From Micromonospora sediminimaris (lineage in GTDB: Bacteria > Actinomycetota > Actinomycetes > Mycobacteriales > Micromonosporaceae), in assembly GCA_900112325.1 (NCBI GenBank), contig FOLJ01000014.1:124001-188000 (forward strand): a stretch of DNA of 64,000 nt, given 5' to 3'. The number at the start of each line of letters is the position of its first letter. Position 1 is the first letter of the stretch. Made by a program: the position numbers and the translations under genes. Positions 8,477 to 17,248 of this stretch are shown piece by piece. The notes below the pieces were generated by a model, which was not told where the DNA came from, made no database searches, and was given only the letters and a program-made list of their open reading frames with translations.

Positions 8477-10867
8477 TCAGCTCGTCGTCATCGCGGTGGA
8501 GATGTGGTTGCGAAGCTTTCGGGCGGCGGGGTCGTCGAATGGGCGCAGCAGGTGGTGCGCGTCGTTCCAGGACTCGAGGGCCTCTGGTGTGCGGCCGGCG
8601 GCGTGGAGAGCGTCGCCGAGGTGGGTCAACGCGATCGCCTGCAGCCAGGGGTCGGCGAGTTCATGCTGCATCGTTGCGGCGTGGAGGTGGAACTCGGCGG
8701 CTTCGGCGTACCGGCCGAGTTGGTGGTAGGCCAGTCCGGTGGCGTCGAGTGCGGTGGCTTCGCGACCCCGGTTGCCGAGGCGGCGTTGGAGGACGGTGGC
8801 GCGCTGGTAGGCGGCGAGGGCTTCGTCTGGTTCGTGGAGGTCCTGGTGGATCCTGCCCAGCTCGATGTAGGCGGCGGCGGTGATGACGGGGTCGTCGGTG
8901 TCGGAGGCGACGGTCAATGTGTGCTGCGCGACCGTGCGGGCCTCGTCGAGACGGCCGAGGTGGCGCAGGATGTCGCATTGTTTGACGAGGACGTCTATTT
9001 CCGATGCGCGGTTGCCGAGTTGCCGCATTGTCTCGGCTGCGGTCTGGCTGTGCTGCAGGGCCTCGGCCGGTTGGTCGAGTTCGAGCAGGGCCCAGCCGAT
9101 CAGGTGGGTTGCGAAGGCTTCCTGATGGCGGTCGCGGAGTTGCCGGGCGATGGTGAGGGCTCGGTGGAGCAGTTCCAGGGCTTCGTCGAGGCGGCGCAGG
9201 CGTAGGCAGGCCAGGCCGGCGCCGCACAGGGTTTCGGCTTCGTCGGCCGGGTCTGCGGTGTGCTCATGCAGGGCTATGGCCTGCCGGAGGTGCTCGAGGC
9301 CTTCGTGGTGGCGGTTGGCCTGGGTGTATGCCTTGCCGAGACTGTAGAGAAGGAGCGCTTCGGCTCGTCGGTCGTTGATGGCGCGGGCGGAGGCGAGTCC
9401 GATCTCGGTGGTGGTAAACCATTCGTGGAAGGGATGGCGGAAGTTGTAGATGTGGTGCAGGAGGGCGGGTAGCTGCCATGCGTGCTGGTGCAGACCGGCG
9501 GTGTGGGCGGCGCGGGTGGCGGCGACGAGGTTGCTCCGTTCTGCCTCGTACCAGGTGAGGGCGTCTTCGTGGGTGGTGAACGATGCCGCAGTCACGCCAT
9601 CGGGTAGTGCTTCCAACTCGAAGCGTCGGCGGCCGTAGTCGCTGGCGGCGATGGCGTTGTCGGCGCTGTGCAGGTACCAGGAGATGACTCGCAGCAGTGC
9701 CCTGGTGCGGGATTCGACGGGTTCGTCGTGCTGTACCTGGTCTGCGGCGTAGGCGCGCAGCAGGTCGTGGAACTGGTACCGGTCGCGGGCTTGTTGCTCG
9801 ATCAGGTGGGCGCCGACGAGGACGTCGAGGATGCTGCGGGTGCGGTTGGGGCTCTGCGCCGCCAGGGCTGCGGCGGCGTTGGTGCAGAAGTCGGCGCCCG
9901 GGTGCAGGCCGAGCAGGCGGAACAGGCCTGCGGCGTCTGCGGGCAGTGCCTGGTAGGACCAGGCGAATACGCTGCGGACTCGGCTGGTTTCGTCGTCGTC
10001 ACCGGTGGCGAGCAGTTCCCAGAGGCCGGATTCGTCGCGGAGGTCCTGGATCAGGTCGCTGAGGGTGTGCTGGGGATAGCGGGAGGCGCGTTCGGCGGCG
10101 ATGCGCAGGGCCAGTGGAAGCCGGGCGCAGAGCCGGGCAAGTTCGGTGAGCTCCTGCGGGTCGTCGCCGCGGCGGTAGCCGTCGGTGGTGATCTGCAGCA
10201 GTGTCACGGCGTCGGGGTCGGCGAGAACATCGAGGGTGAGGCGGCGTGCGCCGTCGCGGGCGACGAGTGCGGACAGTCTGCTGCGGCTGGTGATGAGGGT
10301 CAGACATTCGCCGGTGCCCGGCAGGAGGGGCCGTAGGTCGGTCACGGTCGCGGCGTTGTCCAAGACGATGAGGACGCGGCGTTCTGCCAGCAGGGAGCGG
10401 TAGAGGTCGGTGCGGGTGTCGGTGTCGGCGGGAATGTCGTCGTGGGGTACGCCGAGCGCGCGGAGGAACCGTTCGAGGATGTCGTGTGGCCGTGCGGGTT
10501 GGCCGGGGTCGTAACCGCGGAGGTTGGCGTAGAGCTGGCCGTGGGGGAACTGGTCGCGGACCTGGTGTGCCCAGTGCAGGGCGAGGGAGGTCTTACCGAC
10601 GCCGGCGGTGCCGGCGATGACGACGATGGCGCTGGGTGTGCGTGCGTCAGTGGTGGCGGCCAACGCGGCGGTGAGATGTTGCAGGTCGTCGGTGCGGTTG
10701 ACGAAGTCGGGTACGCCGGGTGGGAGCAGGCGTGGGGTGGGTCCTGCGGATTGTGCGCTGTGGAAGTGGACTCCGCCGCTGACGTGGCGGGCCTGCACGA
10801 CGTCGCGGGCGGCGCCGTAGAGCACTGATCGGGTCTGCTCGGATGGCTCGGGTGGTGTGTCGTGCAC
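8477..10867 (-). CDS. NB-ARC / TPR STAND-family signalling ATPase
   Basis: A 796-residue protein. An N-terminal tail of about 50 residues contains ARDVVQARHVSGGVHFH, a signature often seen at the start of actinobacterial STAND NTPases. An NB-ARC domain follows, with P-loop GTAGVGKT at residues 86-93, Walker B RRVLIVLDN and the ARC LPLALRIAAERAS. The C-terminal 350 residues are tandem TPRs (for example HEGLEHLRQAIALHEH). There is no DNA-binding domain, so this is not an AfsR-type regulator. Start GTG at 10867, with GGGAGG eight bases upstream. It is 21 bases downstream of the formyltransferase gene. STAND proteins act as ligand-sensing switches in signalling or abortive-infection defence; no effector domain is evident here. 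Confidence 0.8.
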   Translation of the reverse strand: MHDTPPEPSEQTRSVLYGAARDVVQARHVSGGVHFHSAQSAGPTPRLLPPGVPDFVNRTDDLQHLTAALAATTDARTPSAIVVIAGTAGVGKTSLALHWAHQVRDQFPHGQLYANLRGYDPGQPARPHDILERFLRALGVPHDDIPADTDTRTDLYRSLLAERRVLIVLDNAATVTDLRPLLPGTGECLTLITSRSRLSALVARDGARRLTLDVLADPDAVTLLQITTDGYRRGDDPQELTELARLCARLPLALRIAAERASRYPQHTLSDLIQDLRDESGLWELLATGDDDETSRVRSVFAWSYQALPADAAGLFRLLGLHPGADFCTNAAAALAAQSPNRTRSILDVLVGAHLIEQQARDRYQFHDLLRAYAADQVQHDEPVESRTRALLRVISWYLHSADNAIAASDYGRRRFELEALPDGVTAASFTTHEDALTWYEAERSNLVAATRAAHTAGLHQHAWQLPALLHHIYNFRHPFHEWFTTTEIGLASARAINDRRAEALLLYSLGKAYTQANRHHEGLEHLRQAIALHEHTADPADEAETLCGAGLACLRLRRLDEALELLHRALTIARQLRDRHQEAFATHLIGWALLELDQPAEALQHSQTAAETMRQLGNRASEIDVLVKQCDILRHLGRLDEARTVAQHTLTVASDTDDPVITAAAYIELGRIHQDLHEPDEALAAYQRATVLQRRLGNRGREATALDATGLAYHQLGRYAEAAEFHLHAATMQHELADPWLQAIALTHLGDALHAAGRTPEALESWNDAHHLLRPFDDPAARKLRNHISTAMTTS

Positions 10868-10888
10868 GGCGATGTCCTCCCTTGCGCT

Positions 10889-11728
10889 TCAGGTTCGTGG
10901 CTGCGCGGGGTGGATGTGCACGAGACCGTCGGACACCGCGACGATCCAACCGTGGTGCAGTTTCGCGGCGAGGCGGCCGGGTGGGTACTGATGCTGGCAG
11001 CGTGATGCTGTCAGGCTGCGTACCTGCAGGGGCGGTGCGTCGGCCGGATACAGCACGAAGCCGAGGTGACCGAATCGCGCCTGCAGACGCTGGGCGTCGG
11101 CGACGGTGGCGGTGGCGGCGTGCAGGGTGCGTTCAGCCTCGGGTGGTTCGGGCCAGTACGATCCGGCGCCTTGGTCACGCTTGTGTTGGAAGTAGTGATC
11201 GATGTCGTCGATGAGGCGTTGTAGTGCGCGGGGCGCGTACGCCCAGAGTTTGAGGAACGTCTCGTCGAAACCGTCGTCGGTGTCGCGGTCGAAGGGCTCC
11301 TGTAGCAGGATGGGCCCTTGGTCGAGCTCGGGGGTCATCTCGTGAATGGTGATCCCGTTGAGCTCGGGGTGTTCGAATGTGAGGTAGGCCAGCGGGTTGG
11401 GGCCGCGGCCGTAGGGCAGCAGGGTTGGATGGACATTGACCGCATAGCTGACATCAAGGTGTTCGACCGGAATGCGGTACATGTACGCCGCACAGACCAG
11501 CAGGTCAACGTCCAGGGTGTTGAAGGCCTCGATCTGCTCGGTCGACCACCGTCCAGTCCGGACGGGCGTGTTCCGGGCGGCAGCGATGGCGCGGACATTG
11601 TCGGTGGGCTGACCCCCGGGGCCGTCGCTGAAAATCACGACGAGATCGAGGTCGGCACGCTGCGCCAATAGCTCCAGGCAGGATGAGAAGAAGTCATGGC
11701 CAGCGTAGGCCACGCGCATGGGCGTCAT
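10889..11728 (-). CDS. Formyltransferase family protein (Fmt/ArnA-like)
   Basis: A 279-residue protein with a Rossmann-like N-terminus (MRVAYAGHDFF) and the formyltransferase active site: Asn98 and His100 in VNVHPTLLPYGRG, and Asp136 in ELDQGPIL, the N-x-H...D triad that transfers formyl from 10-formyl-tetrahydrofolate. The C-terminal 60 residues (QARFGHLGFVLYPADAPPLQ) resemble the small Fmt C-terminal barrel. The length is shorter than canonical methionyl-tRNA formyltransferase (about 310), and the gene is not beside def. It is therefore more likely an accessory enzyme for a sugar-nucleotide, amine or peptide. It is first in an operon with the NB-ARC protein. The start is the ATG at 11728; an in-frame ATG nine bases on is equally possible. 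Confidence 0.8.
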   Translation of the reverse strand: MTPMRVAYAGHDFFSSCLELLAQRADLDLVVIFSDGPGGQPTDNVRAIAAARNTPVRTGRWSTEQIEAFNTLDVDLLVCAAYMYRIPVEHLDVSYAVNVHPTLLPYGRGPNPLAYLTFEHPELNGITIHEMTPELDQGPILLQEPFDRDTDDGFDETFLKLWAYAPRALQRLIDDIDHYFQHKRDQGAGSYWPEPPEAERTLHAATATVADAQRLQARFGHLGFVLYPADAPPLQVRSLTASRCQHQYPPGRLAAKLHHGWIVAVSDGLVHIHPAQPRT

Positions 11729-11777
11729 GGCATGTCCGATCGATCAGAGGTCGACACCTGTGGTCGTCAAACTTAAC

Positions 11778-11792
11778 GCTTTACCTACAGTC
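11778..11792 (-). promoter_or_regulatory. Shared upstream motif, copy 2 (formyltransferase-STAND operon)
   Basis: The minus strand reads GACTGTAGGTAAAGC, 50-64 bases upstream of the formyltransferase start. It is 13/15 identical to the element upstream of the Hsp70-like gene. The rest of the 320-base gap (11729-12048) shows no gene. Confidence 0.4.
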
Positions 11793-12048
11793 GATGCACG
11801 TGTGCTGGCAGAAGTGGTGGCACTGATTTGGTTGTCGCGTGTGAAGCCAAATGAGTCTCGCGCAGGTGCGGTGGCCGAGGACTCGCGCCGGCGGCGAGTT
11901 GCGCCGGTGGCCGGCGTTGCCGCAGGTCAGGGCCTTACGTGATCGACCAACGTGAACACCCTAAACCTTGACTACGTAGCGTGATGTATCGGATACTGGC
12001 CATCTCGCACACGTTTGAAGGCAACGACGAGCGCAGCAGGGGCGATTG

Positions 12049-12267
12049 ATGAAGCTAAGGCTGTTGTATGGCGAGTCGTCCAGCAGTTGTCCCACCATCT
12101 ACATTGCCGAAGACGGCGATATCGTGGTTCAGGGCCTACGGTTGGACGATGCCACCGAGGGTGAGTTGACGAACGTCCTACCAGGAGAAACGGCCGTGAA
12201 GATCTCACCTGATCTCCTCCTGGGCGCTACGGCGGCGTATCAGCAGCGCAGCAACCACCAAACATAG
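12049..12267 (+). CDS. Small hypothetical protein of actinobacterial type
   Basis: A 72-residue soluble protein (MKLRLLYGESSSSCPTIY and onward). Similar small proteins, with a CPTIY followed by a VQG segment, accompany XRE/DUF397-type regulator pairs in streptomycetes and relatives; the molecular role is not established. The ATG at 12049 has AGCAGGGG about six bases upstream, which decides it over a TTG one codon earlier. No regulator gene is adjacent here, so the usual partner seems to have been lost or lies elsewhere. The 267 bases downstream, to 12534, contain no supported gene. Confidence 0.55.
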   Translation: MKLRLLYGESSSSCPTIYIAEDGDIVVQGLRLDDATEGELTNVLPGETAVKISPDLLLGATAAYQQRSNHQT

Positions 12268-12534
12268 GTCACCGCGATCGACGTATCGCGGTATCGATGT
12301 CGATTGGTCCGTGTCCTTACCCTTATAGGCGGGTACATCTAGGCACACCCCCGCAGTCCGGATGGGACGAGGTTCGCCGGCAGCGGAGGAGCCGGATCAG
12401 GTCGCGCGCTGGATGATTGAGCGCCAGGATCGGCAGCGAGGCGCGTTGTGGGCTCCCCGGTCACGACCCAGGCACTCAGCCCGAGGACTGCCCAGCCATT
12501 ACTGGCCCACTATTCGCATCACCGAACGTGCTGG

Positions 12535-12918
12535 TCAGGTGAACGTTATCGGCCCGTGAAAGTCTCGACCTTGGATGGCAGTACCTGAGACTGTGCCACT
12601 GATGGAGTTGTTCACCTGCGAGAAGTCAGGCGTAACCGGGGCCAGCAGCTTCGTCAGGTCGGCGGCGAACTCGTCGTCAGCTTCGGCGCGGCGGCGCAGC
12701 ACCGCAGCCAATCGGGCGGCAGCCTCCGAGTCCGCCGGCGCCACCTCGAGTTCGTCCAGTTCCTGCTCCCCCGTCGGCAGGGCTGAGAAATCCCCGCTGT
12801 CGGTAGAGCGACGCCGGCTGCGCACCAACGATGTGAGAGCCGCCCAGGCCTGCCGGCCCATCTCTCCACCTGCACCGCTGGCCAGCGCCGCTAGGACAGT
12901 AGCTGACACGAGGTCCAT
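12535..12918 (-). CDS. Small conflict-associated hypothetical protein with GTAIQGRDF tail
   Basis: A 127-residue protein beginning MDLVSATVLAALASGAGGEM, a Gly/Ala-rich hydrophobic helix. A charged Arg/Glu-rich middle follows, ending with VNNSISGTVSGTAIQGRDF and GPITF. This C-terminal Asn/Gly-rich VVQ/IQG-type signature is shared with many small actinobacterial proteins encoded beside STAND NTPases and other conflict effectors, but no function is assigned. The start at 12918 is chosen for GGAGG five bases upstream; the frame is open for another 560 bases upstream, but that part looks non-coding. It stands alone, separated from its nearest neighbour by more than 700 bases on the 5' side. Confidence 0.65.
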   Translation of the reverse strand: MDLVSATVLAALASGAGGEMGRQAWAALTSLVRSRRRSTDSGDFSALPTGEQELDELEVAPADSEAAARLAAVLRRRAEADDEFAADLTKLLAPVTPDFSQVNNSISGTVSGTAIQGRDFHGPITFT

Positions 12919-13607
12919 CTCCACCTCCACCGCCGAGACCGATCCGTGGCGACAGCGGCGCATCAATCGACAACTCGTGATGTCCGTGCCCGTTCCATAG
13001 TAGAACGCCACACACAGGTACGGCAGGAAGGTCACCGCCGGATGCCTGGCTACTCCTCCCCCGCAAAGCTGATCACGCCCAAGCCTCGGTACGCACGGCC
13101 CCGGCCACTCTGTTCGTTGTGGTCGGATCGCTGATAGCCGAGCATGGACGGTGGAATCGCCTGGCGGCAGGGCGGCCCGCACACGGCAGAGCTCTTGGGA
13201 GTGGGTATGCGGATACCGTAGGTCGGCGCGTACCTGACTCTGTAGCGGACCCCATACGCCGACAGACGGCGATGAGCCGCTGACCGGCAACGTTCTCCCG
13301 CATCTCCTGGGTGAGGGCCATGAAGGTGCGCCGATGTTCGGGCCGTGCCGAATGCGTCGCCGCAGGAGCTGCCGGACTGCTGGGCGTAGCCCTGCGCGCC
13401 GGGGATTTTGGACCCGAGTAGCGGTACGACGAGGTCGGCGGTGGCGGACGCCTGCATCGCCAGGTGCATGCCTGTCCGCCACCGCGCACCGCGGACGCCC
13501 TGCCCGCCGAGCGTGCCCCCTGCTACCGCCCCTGCGGGATTGGTAGCAGGGGCCGGCGCGGTCAAGCGGCGCATGGGTGTGCGGGTGTCCTTGCCGTGGG
13601 TTGGTGC
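12919..13607. other. Gene-poor stretch, no supported feature
   Basis: About 690 bases between the small GTAIQGRDF protein and the terminator of the GNAT operon. Several overlapping frames are open on the minus strand because of high GC, but none has a ribosome binding site, a recognisable domain or consistent codon bias. A fragment reading MALTQEMRENVAGQRL (minus, near 13310) could be a relic of a coding sequence. Confidence 0.4.
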
Positions 13608-13650
13608 GGACCCGAGGGCTGCCGCGCCGTTGAGGCAGCCCTCGGGGTCC
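13608..13650 (-). terminator. Strong hairpin terminator of the GNAT/permease operon
   Basis: The arms GGACCCGAGGGCTGCC (13608-13623) and GGCAGCCCTCGGGGTCC (13634-13650) pair over 16 positions with one bulged base across a 10-nt loop. The hairpin begins 19 bases after the stop of the last gene of the minus-strand operon. There is no U-tract, as is usual for intrinsic terminators in high-GC actinobacteria. Confidence 0.75.
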
Positions 13651-13668
13651 GGGTGTCGAGGTGGCGGT

Positions 13669-14292
13669 TCAGCCGGTCACCGCGGTGAGCGGGACGGGTC
13701 GGCCGGCGCGACGTAGGGGCCACAGCTGTGGACCGTCGATGAGGCGCAGCGGGGTGCCTGCGCGGTAGCCGTGTCTGGTCAGGTGGTTCCGGACCGTGAT
13801 GGTGGTGGCGATGGTGTCGACCGGGTAGCCGAGCTTGTCGACCCGCTGGTGATGGTGGGCGAGCAGCGCCTGACCGATGCCGCGGTGGCGGGCGTGGGGG
13901 GTGACGTGCAGCCAGGCCAGCCAGTGGTGTGCGGCGGCGGTGCGGTATCGGCGGACCAGGGTGTGGAGGTGCTGGAAGCGGGTTAGGTGTCGGCCGGTGA
14001 AGGTGTTCAGGTGGTAGTCGGACAGCGGTGGCGCCTGCGGTGCGGGGTGGTGGCGCCAGACGGCGACGGCGGTCATGTCGACCGTGATATCGACGTGTCC
14101 CCATTCGACGGCGTGGTCGACTTCCATGGCGAGCAGCGCGTGGAAGATGTGCTGCCGTTCGACCAGGTCTGGTACCAGCCAGTGTGCGACCGGATCAGCG
14201 GCGTCGGCGTCGGTGAGCAGCGCGGCGATGGTGGCGACGTCGCTGGGCTGGGCGGGCCGGATGGGTGGCGCGGTCACGGCGGGGGCGGTCAC
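13669..14292 (-). CDS. GNAT family N-acetyltransferase (second of a pair)
   Basis: A 207-residue protein. The GNAT core is visible: IRPAQPSDVATIAALL at the N-terminus, then WLAWLHVTPHARHRGIGQAL, where the R-x-x-G-I-G/A loop binds acetyl-CoA pyrophosphate, and a C-terminal RHGYRAG segment. The start is the GTG at 14292, because it overlaps the stop of the upstream GNAT by four bases (GTGA). A longer ATG start at 14361 would add only Pro/Arg-rich residues. The paralogous gene upstream shares the same overall layout (YHLNTF/ADWLIP-type N-terminal halves), so the pair looks like an old duplication. The acetyl acceptor is unknown. It is the last gene of the operon, before the hairpin terminator. 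Confidence 0.8.
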   Translation of the reverse strand: MTAPAVTAPPIRPAQPSDVATIAALLTDADAADPVAHWLVPDLVERQHIFHALLAMEVDHAVEWGHVDITVDMTAVAVWRHHPAPQAPPLSDYHLNTFTGRHLTRFQHLHTLVRRYRTAAAHHWLAWLHVTPHARHRGIGQALLAHHHQRVDKLGYPVDTIATTITVRNHLTRHGYRAGTPLRLIDGPQLWPLRRAGRPVPLTAVTG

Positions 14293-14945
14293 AGGGGCCG
14301 CCGACGTGGCAGGGTGCGCGGGAACGGGGTCCGGCCGCCGCTGCTGGGGGCGCCGCGCCACATTCGCCAGATGATGGGCCCACCGGTGGGGAGCACGATG
14401 GTGGGGCCGGCGGTATAGCCGTGGCGCAGGTAGAGCCGCCGATTGCGCATGGTGGTGGCTTCCAGGTACGCCGGCAGGCCAAGGTCGTCGAGGCGACGGT
14501 GATGGTCGGCGAGCAGGGCGGCGCCGATACCGCGGTTCTGCCGGGTGGGGTCCACGGCGAGGTAGGCGAGGTAGTGGTGCGGATCGTCGGGGTGGAAGGC
14601 GTCGAACATTTCCTCCAGCAGCACGAACCTCGGCGCGTACACGCCGGCGACGGCCTCCAGCGACTCCAGCCGTTCCCGGGTGTCGGTTGAGGTGCGTTCG
14701 AGACGGGGGTACCAGATCGCCACCGCCGTCTGATCGCCGGTCGTGTAGACCTGCCCGTGGGTCAGGCCGTGGTGGAAGGCGTCGGTGAAGTACCGGTAGT
14801 AGACGGTTCGGCGGTCGGTCGGGTCGGGGATCAGCCAGTCGGCGACGGCGCCGTCGTGGAACGCCTCAGCGAGGACTCCGATCAGCGGTCCGGCGTCGGC
14901 TTCGGTGGCGGGGCGGACGAACAGATTCGTGTTGGTTGCGGTCAC
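14289..14945 (-). CDS. GNAT family N-acetyltransferase (first of a pair)
   Basis: A 218-residue protein. The N-terminal VRPATEADAGPLIGVL and the acetyl-CoA loop YLAYLAVDPTRQNRGIGAAL, followed by YLRHGYTAG, place it in the GNAT superfamily. The GTG start at 14945 has GAGGGA five bases upstream and fits the 13-base gap after the permease stop. An ATG further upstream would run back into the permease gene. It is translationally coupled to the next GNAT by a GTGA overlap. Membership of a permease-containing operon suggests modification of a small amine or amino-acid-like substrate; that is inference from context. Confidence 0.8.
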   Translation of the reverse strand: MTATNTNLFVRPATEADAGPLIGVLAEAFHDGAVADWLIPDPTDRRTVYYRYFTDAFHHGLTHGQVYTTGDQTAVAIWYPRLERTSTDTRERLESLEAVAGVYAPRFVLLEEMFDAFHPDDPHHYLAYLAVDPTRQNRGIGAALLADHHRRLDDLGLPAYLEATTMRNRRLYLRHGYTAGPTIVLPTGGPIIWRMWRGAPSSGGRTPFPRTLPRRRPL

Positions 14946-14958
14946 AGCTTCCCTCTGG

Positions 14959-16452
14959 TCAGGCGGGTTGGCGGGCGAGGTCGGGGGCGCGTAGGGGTCC
15001 GGTGTCGCTGTCCGCGCCCAAGCCGATCGCCGCGTACACATCGGGGTTGGTGGTGCGCAGGATCAGCGCCCAGGCGATGCCGAGCAGCGCGGCGGCGGCG
15101 TACGCGGCGGGGAACGCCCAGCGCAGCGGCGAGCCTGGTGCTACTCCGAGGAGGGTGGCGAACTCGCGCAGGGTGACGGTGAGGATCCCGCCGAGCGCCA
15201 CCGAGGCGATCCCCGGCGCGATCACCGACCGCCACGCTCCTTCGCCGTGGCTGGTTCGGGCGAAGAAGCCGATGACGGCGGCGGAGGTGAGGGTCATGAG
15301 GATGAGGACGCCGAGGCCGCCGGTGACGGTGATCCAGAAGAACAGGTGCACGATCGGGTCCGCCCCGGCGAGGGCGTAGCCGACGAGCACGGCGAAGGCG
15401 AGGACGCTCTGGGCGAGGGAGCCGGTCTTGGGTGCGCCGGTGCGGCGGCTGGTGCGACCGAGCACGGCCGGGAGTACCCGTTCGCGGCCGAGGGCGAACA
15501 GGTAGCGGGCGACGGTGTGGTGGAAGGACAGTAGGGCGGCGAACAGGCTGGTGATGAACAGGACCCGGGCGACGGTGATGACACTTTGGCTCAGGTAGGG
15601 CGACACGAGGTTGAAGATGAGGTCGGTGCCGTCGGTGCGAGCGGCGTCGACGATGCGGTCGGGTCCGGTGGCCACGGACATCGCCCACGCGGACAGCCCG
15701 TACAGGAGCCCTGTCACCGCGACGGCGATGTAGGTGGCGCGGGCGATCGTTCGCCGGGGATCCTTGGTCTCCTCGGAGAACACGACGGTGCCTTCGAAGC
15801 CGACGAAGCCGGTGATGGCGGTGACCAGGGCGGCGCCGATGCCGGCGGCGACCAGGTGCGTCGGGGCGAGGGTGTCGAAGCTGACGGTGCCGTTGGCGGG
15901 GTGGGTGAGCATGATGGCGTCGAAGGTCAGTGCGACGACGCATTCGGCGATCAGGACGACGGCGAGGACGCGCCCGTTGAGGTCGATCCGCGCCACGCCG
16001 AGCGCGGTGACGATGGCCCAGACGGCGAGGGCGCAGATCCACCAGGTGAGCTGCCAGCCGTACCGGTCGTTGAGGAATGCGGCGGTGACCGCGCCGGCCC
16101 CGCCGTACAGGCCGATCTGCATTGCGTTGTAGGCGAGCAGCGCGACCATGGCCGCGCCGACGCCGGCGGGGCGGCCGAGTCCTCGGGTGATGTAGGTGTA
16201 GAAGGCGCCCGCGTTGACGATCCGCCGGGACATGGCCACGTAGCCGACCGCGAACAGCGCCAGCACGGCGGCTACCAGCAGATAGGCCACGGGGATGCCG
16301 GTGACGCCGGTGACCGCGTACCCGGTGGTCGCGCCGCCCGCGACGACGGTGAGGGGTGCGGCGGCGGCGATGACGAAGAACACCACCGACGGGATACCGA
16401 GCCGCCCCCGCGCGAGGACGGCGGACACGGTGTCGGGTTTCGAGTGCAACAT
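14959..16452 (-). CDS. APC superfamily amino acid/polyamine permease
   Basis: A 497-residue integral membrane protein with about 12 hydrophobic spans. It starts with RLGIPSVVFFVIAAAAPLTV and the conserved GGATTGYAVTG motif of span 1, and has FVGFEGTVVFSEETKDPRRT in the middle; this FEG...EE..P signature is typical of the amino acid-polyamine-organocation family. It should import or exchange an amino acid or amine at the cytoplasmic membrane, but the substrate cannot be read from sequence. It lies 46 bases downstream of the GPP34 gene and 13 bases upstream of the GNAT pair in the same operon. The ATG at 16452 has GAGAGA upstream. Confidence 0.9.
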   Translation of the reverse strand: MLHSKPDTVSAVLARGRLGIPSVVFFVIAAAAPLTVVAGGATTGYAVTGVTGIPVAYLLVAAVLALFAVGYVAMSRRIVNAGAFYTYITRGLGRPAGVGAAMVALLAYNAMQIGLYGGAGAVTAAFLNDRYGWQLTWWICALAVWAIVTALGVARIDLNGRVLAVVLIAECVVALTFDAIMLTHPANGTVSFDTLAPTHLVAAGIGAALVTAITGFVGFEGTVVFSEETKDPRRTIARATYIAVAVTGLLYGLSAWAMSVATGPDRIVDAARTDGTDLIFNLVSPYLSQSVITVARVLFITSLFAALLSFHHTVARYLFALGRERVLPAVLGRTSRRTGAPKTGSLAQSVLAFAVLVGYALAGADPIVHLFFWITVTGGLGVLILMTLTSAAVIGFFARTSHGEGAWRSVIAPGIASVALGGILTVTLREFATLLGVAPGSPLRWAFPAAYAAAALLGIAWALILRTTNPDVYAAIGLGADSDTGPLRAPDLARQPA

Positions 16453-16498
16453 CGGCTCTCTCTCAGCAAAGAGGGGATGGATAGGGACGTGGCCGCAG

Positions 16499-17248
16499 TC
16501 AGGAGGTGCGGTGGCTCAGCACTGCGCCGCCGACGACGGCACCGAGGTCAGCGAGGAGATCGCGTAGCGGGGGCGGGGCCTGCTCGACCTGGTGGCGCAG
16601 GAACGCGCGGACGGCAAGCGGTGTGCCGTCGAGCAGGATCGGGTCGAGCTGCGTGTGCAGCGCCAGGCCCGCAAGGGTTTGGTCGAAGGCGTTGAGCGGC
16701 TGGTAGTTGCGCAGTTGGAAGGACAGGCGAGCCCAGGACCAGGCGGCCGTGTTCACGTCGGTGGGGACGTAGACGGTGCGCTGGCGCCACAGCCGGCCGA
16801 CCTGCTCCGGCCGCAGCAGCCCGAGCTGCCACATCCGGGTGATCACCTGCTCGTAGGCGGTGGTGGCGAGGAACGACAACCACGTCCGGGTCGCGGTGTG
16901 ACGCGGCTCGGCCACCAGACGGTCCAGGACGAGATGCTGCAGCCAATCCTTCGGCGGCGAGGCATTGAGCACCCGCACATGCCGGCCCTCGAACGTGACC
17001 CGACCCTCCTGGTACAACTCGGCCAACAACGCGGCGGCCAGGCCGTGTGCCGTCGCCGACTCGAACAGACGCGGACGTCCGGTCTGGTCGTCGTGGGACA
17101 GGTAGAAGAACTCGTCGGCGAGACGGACGGTGGTGTGGGCGGCGGCGCTGCCAACGGCCCGTACCGGCCGGGCCGGCTCTACTGGTGCCTGATGCTCATA
17201 CAGGTGGGGTGCGTGGTCGTTGGATACGCCGGAGGGTGGGGTGTTCAC
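16499..17248 (-). CDS. GPP34 (GOLPH3/VPS74-like) family protein
   Basis: A 249-residue protein whose core begins with LADEFFYLSHDDQTGRPRL and AHGLAAALLAELYQEGRV, characteristic of the GPP34 fold. Eukaryotic relatives bind phosphatidylinositol-4-phosphate and retain glycosyltransferases in the Golgi. Actinobacterial members are numerous, often occur in multiple copies, and have no settled function; a peripheral membrane role is the usual guess. The first 35 residues are unstructured. The ATG at 17248 overlaps the stop of the upstream Cys-rich gene (ATGA). It is part of the operon running from about 18.28 to 13.67 kb. Confidence 0.85.
   Translation of the reverse strand: MNTPPSGVSNDHAPHLYEHQAPVEPARPVRAVGSAAAHTTVRLADEFFYLSHDDQTGRPRLFESATAHGLAAALLAELYQEGRVTFEGRHVRVLNASPPKDWLQHLVLDRLVAEPRHTATRTWLSFLATTAYEQVITRMWQLGLLRPEQVGRLWRQRTVYVPTDVNTAAWSWARLSFQLRNYQPLNAFDQTLAGLALHTQLDPILLDGTPLAVRAFLRHQVEQAPPPLRDLLADLGAVVGGAVLSHRTS

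Noticed and set aside
12362..12559. Plus-strand 65-codon frame
   Set aside because: Overlaps the 3' end of the GTAIQGRDF gene and shows no coding signal.
13050..13574. Several overlapping minus-strand frames between the small GTAIQGRDF protein and the GNAT operon
   Set aside because: No start site, no domain, no consistent codon bias; kept only as a possible relic.
15586..16695. Plus-strand open frame of 369 codons opposite the permease
   Set aside because: Asp/Gly-rich low-complexity shadow of the permease, with no domain and no ribosome binding site.
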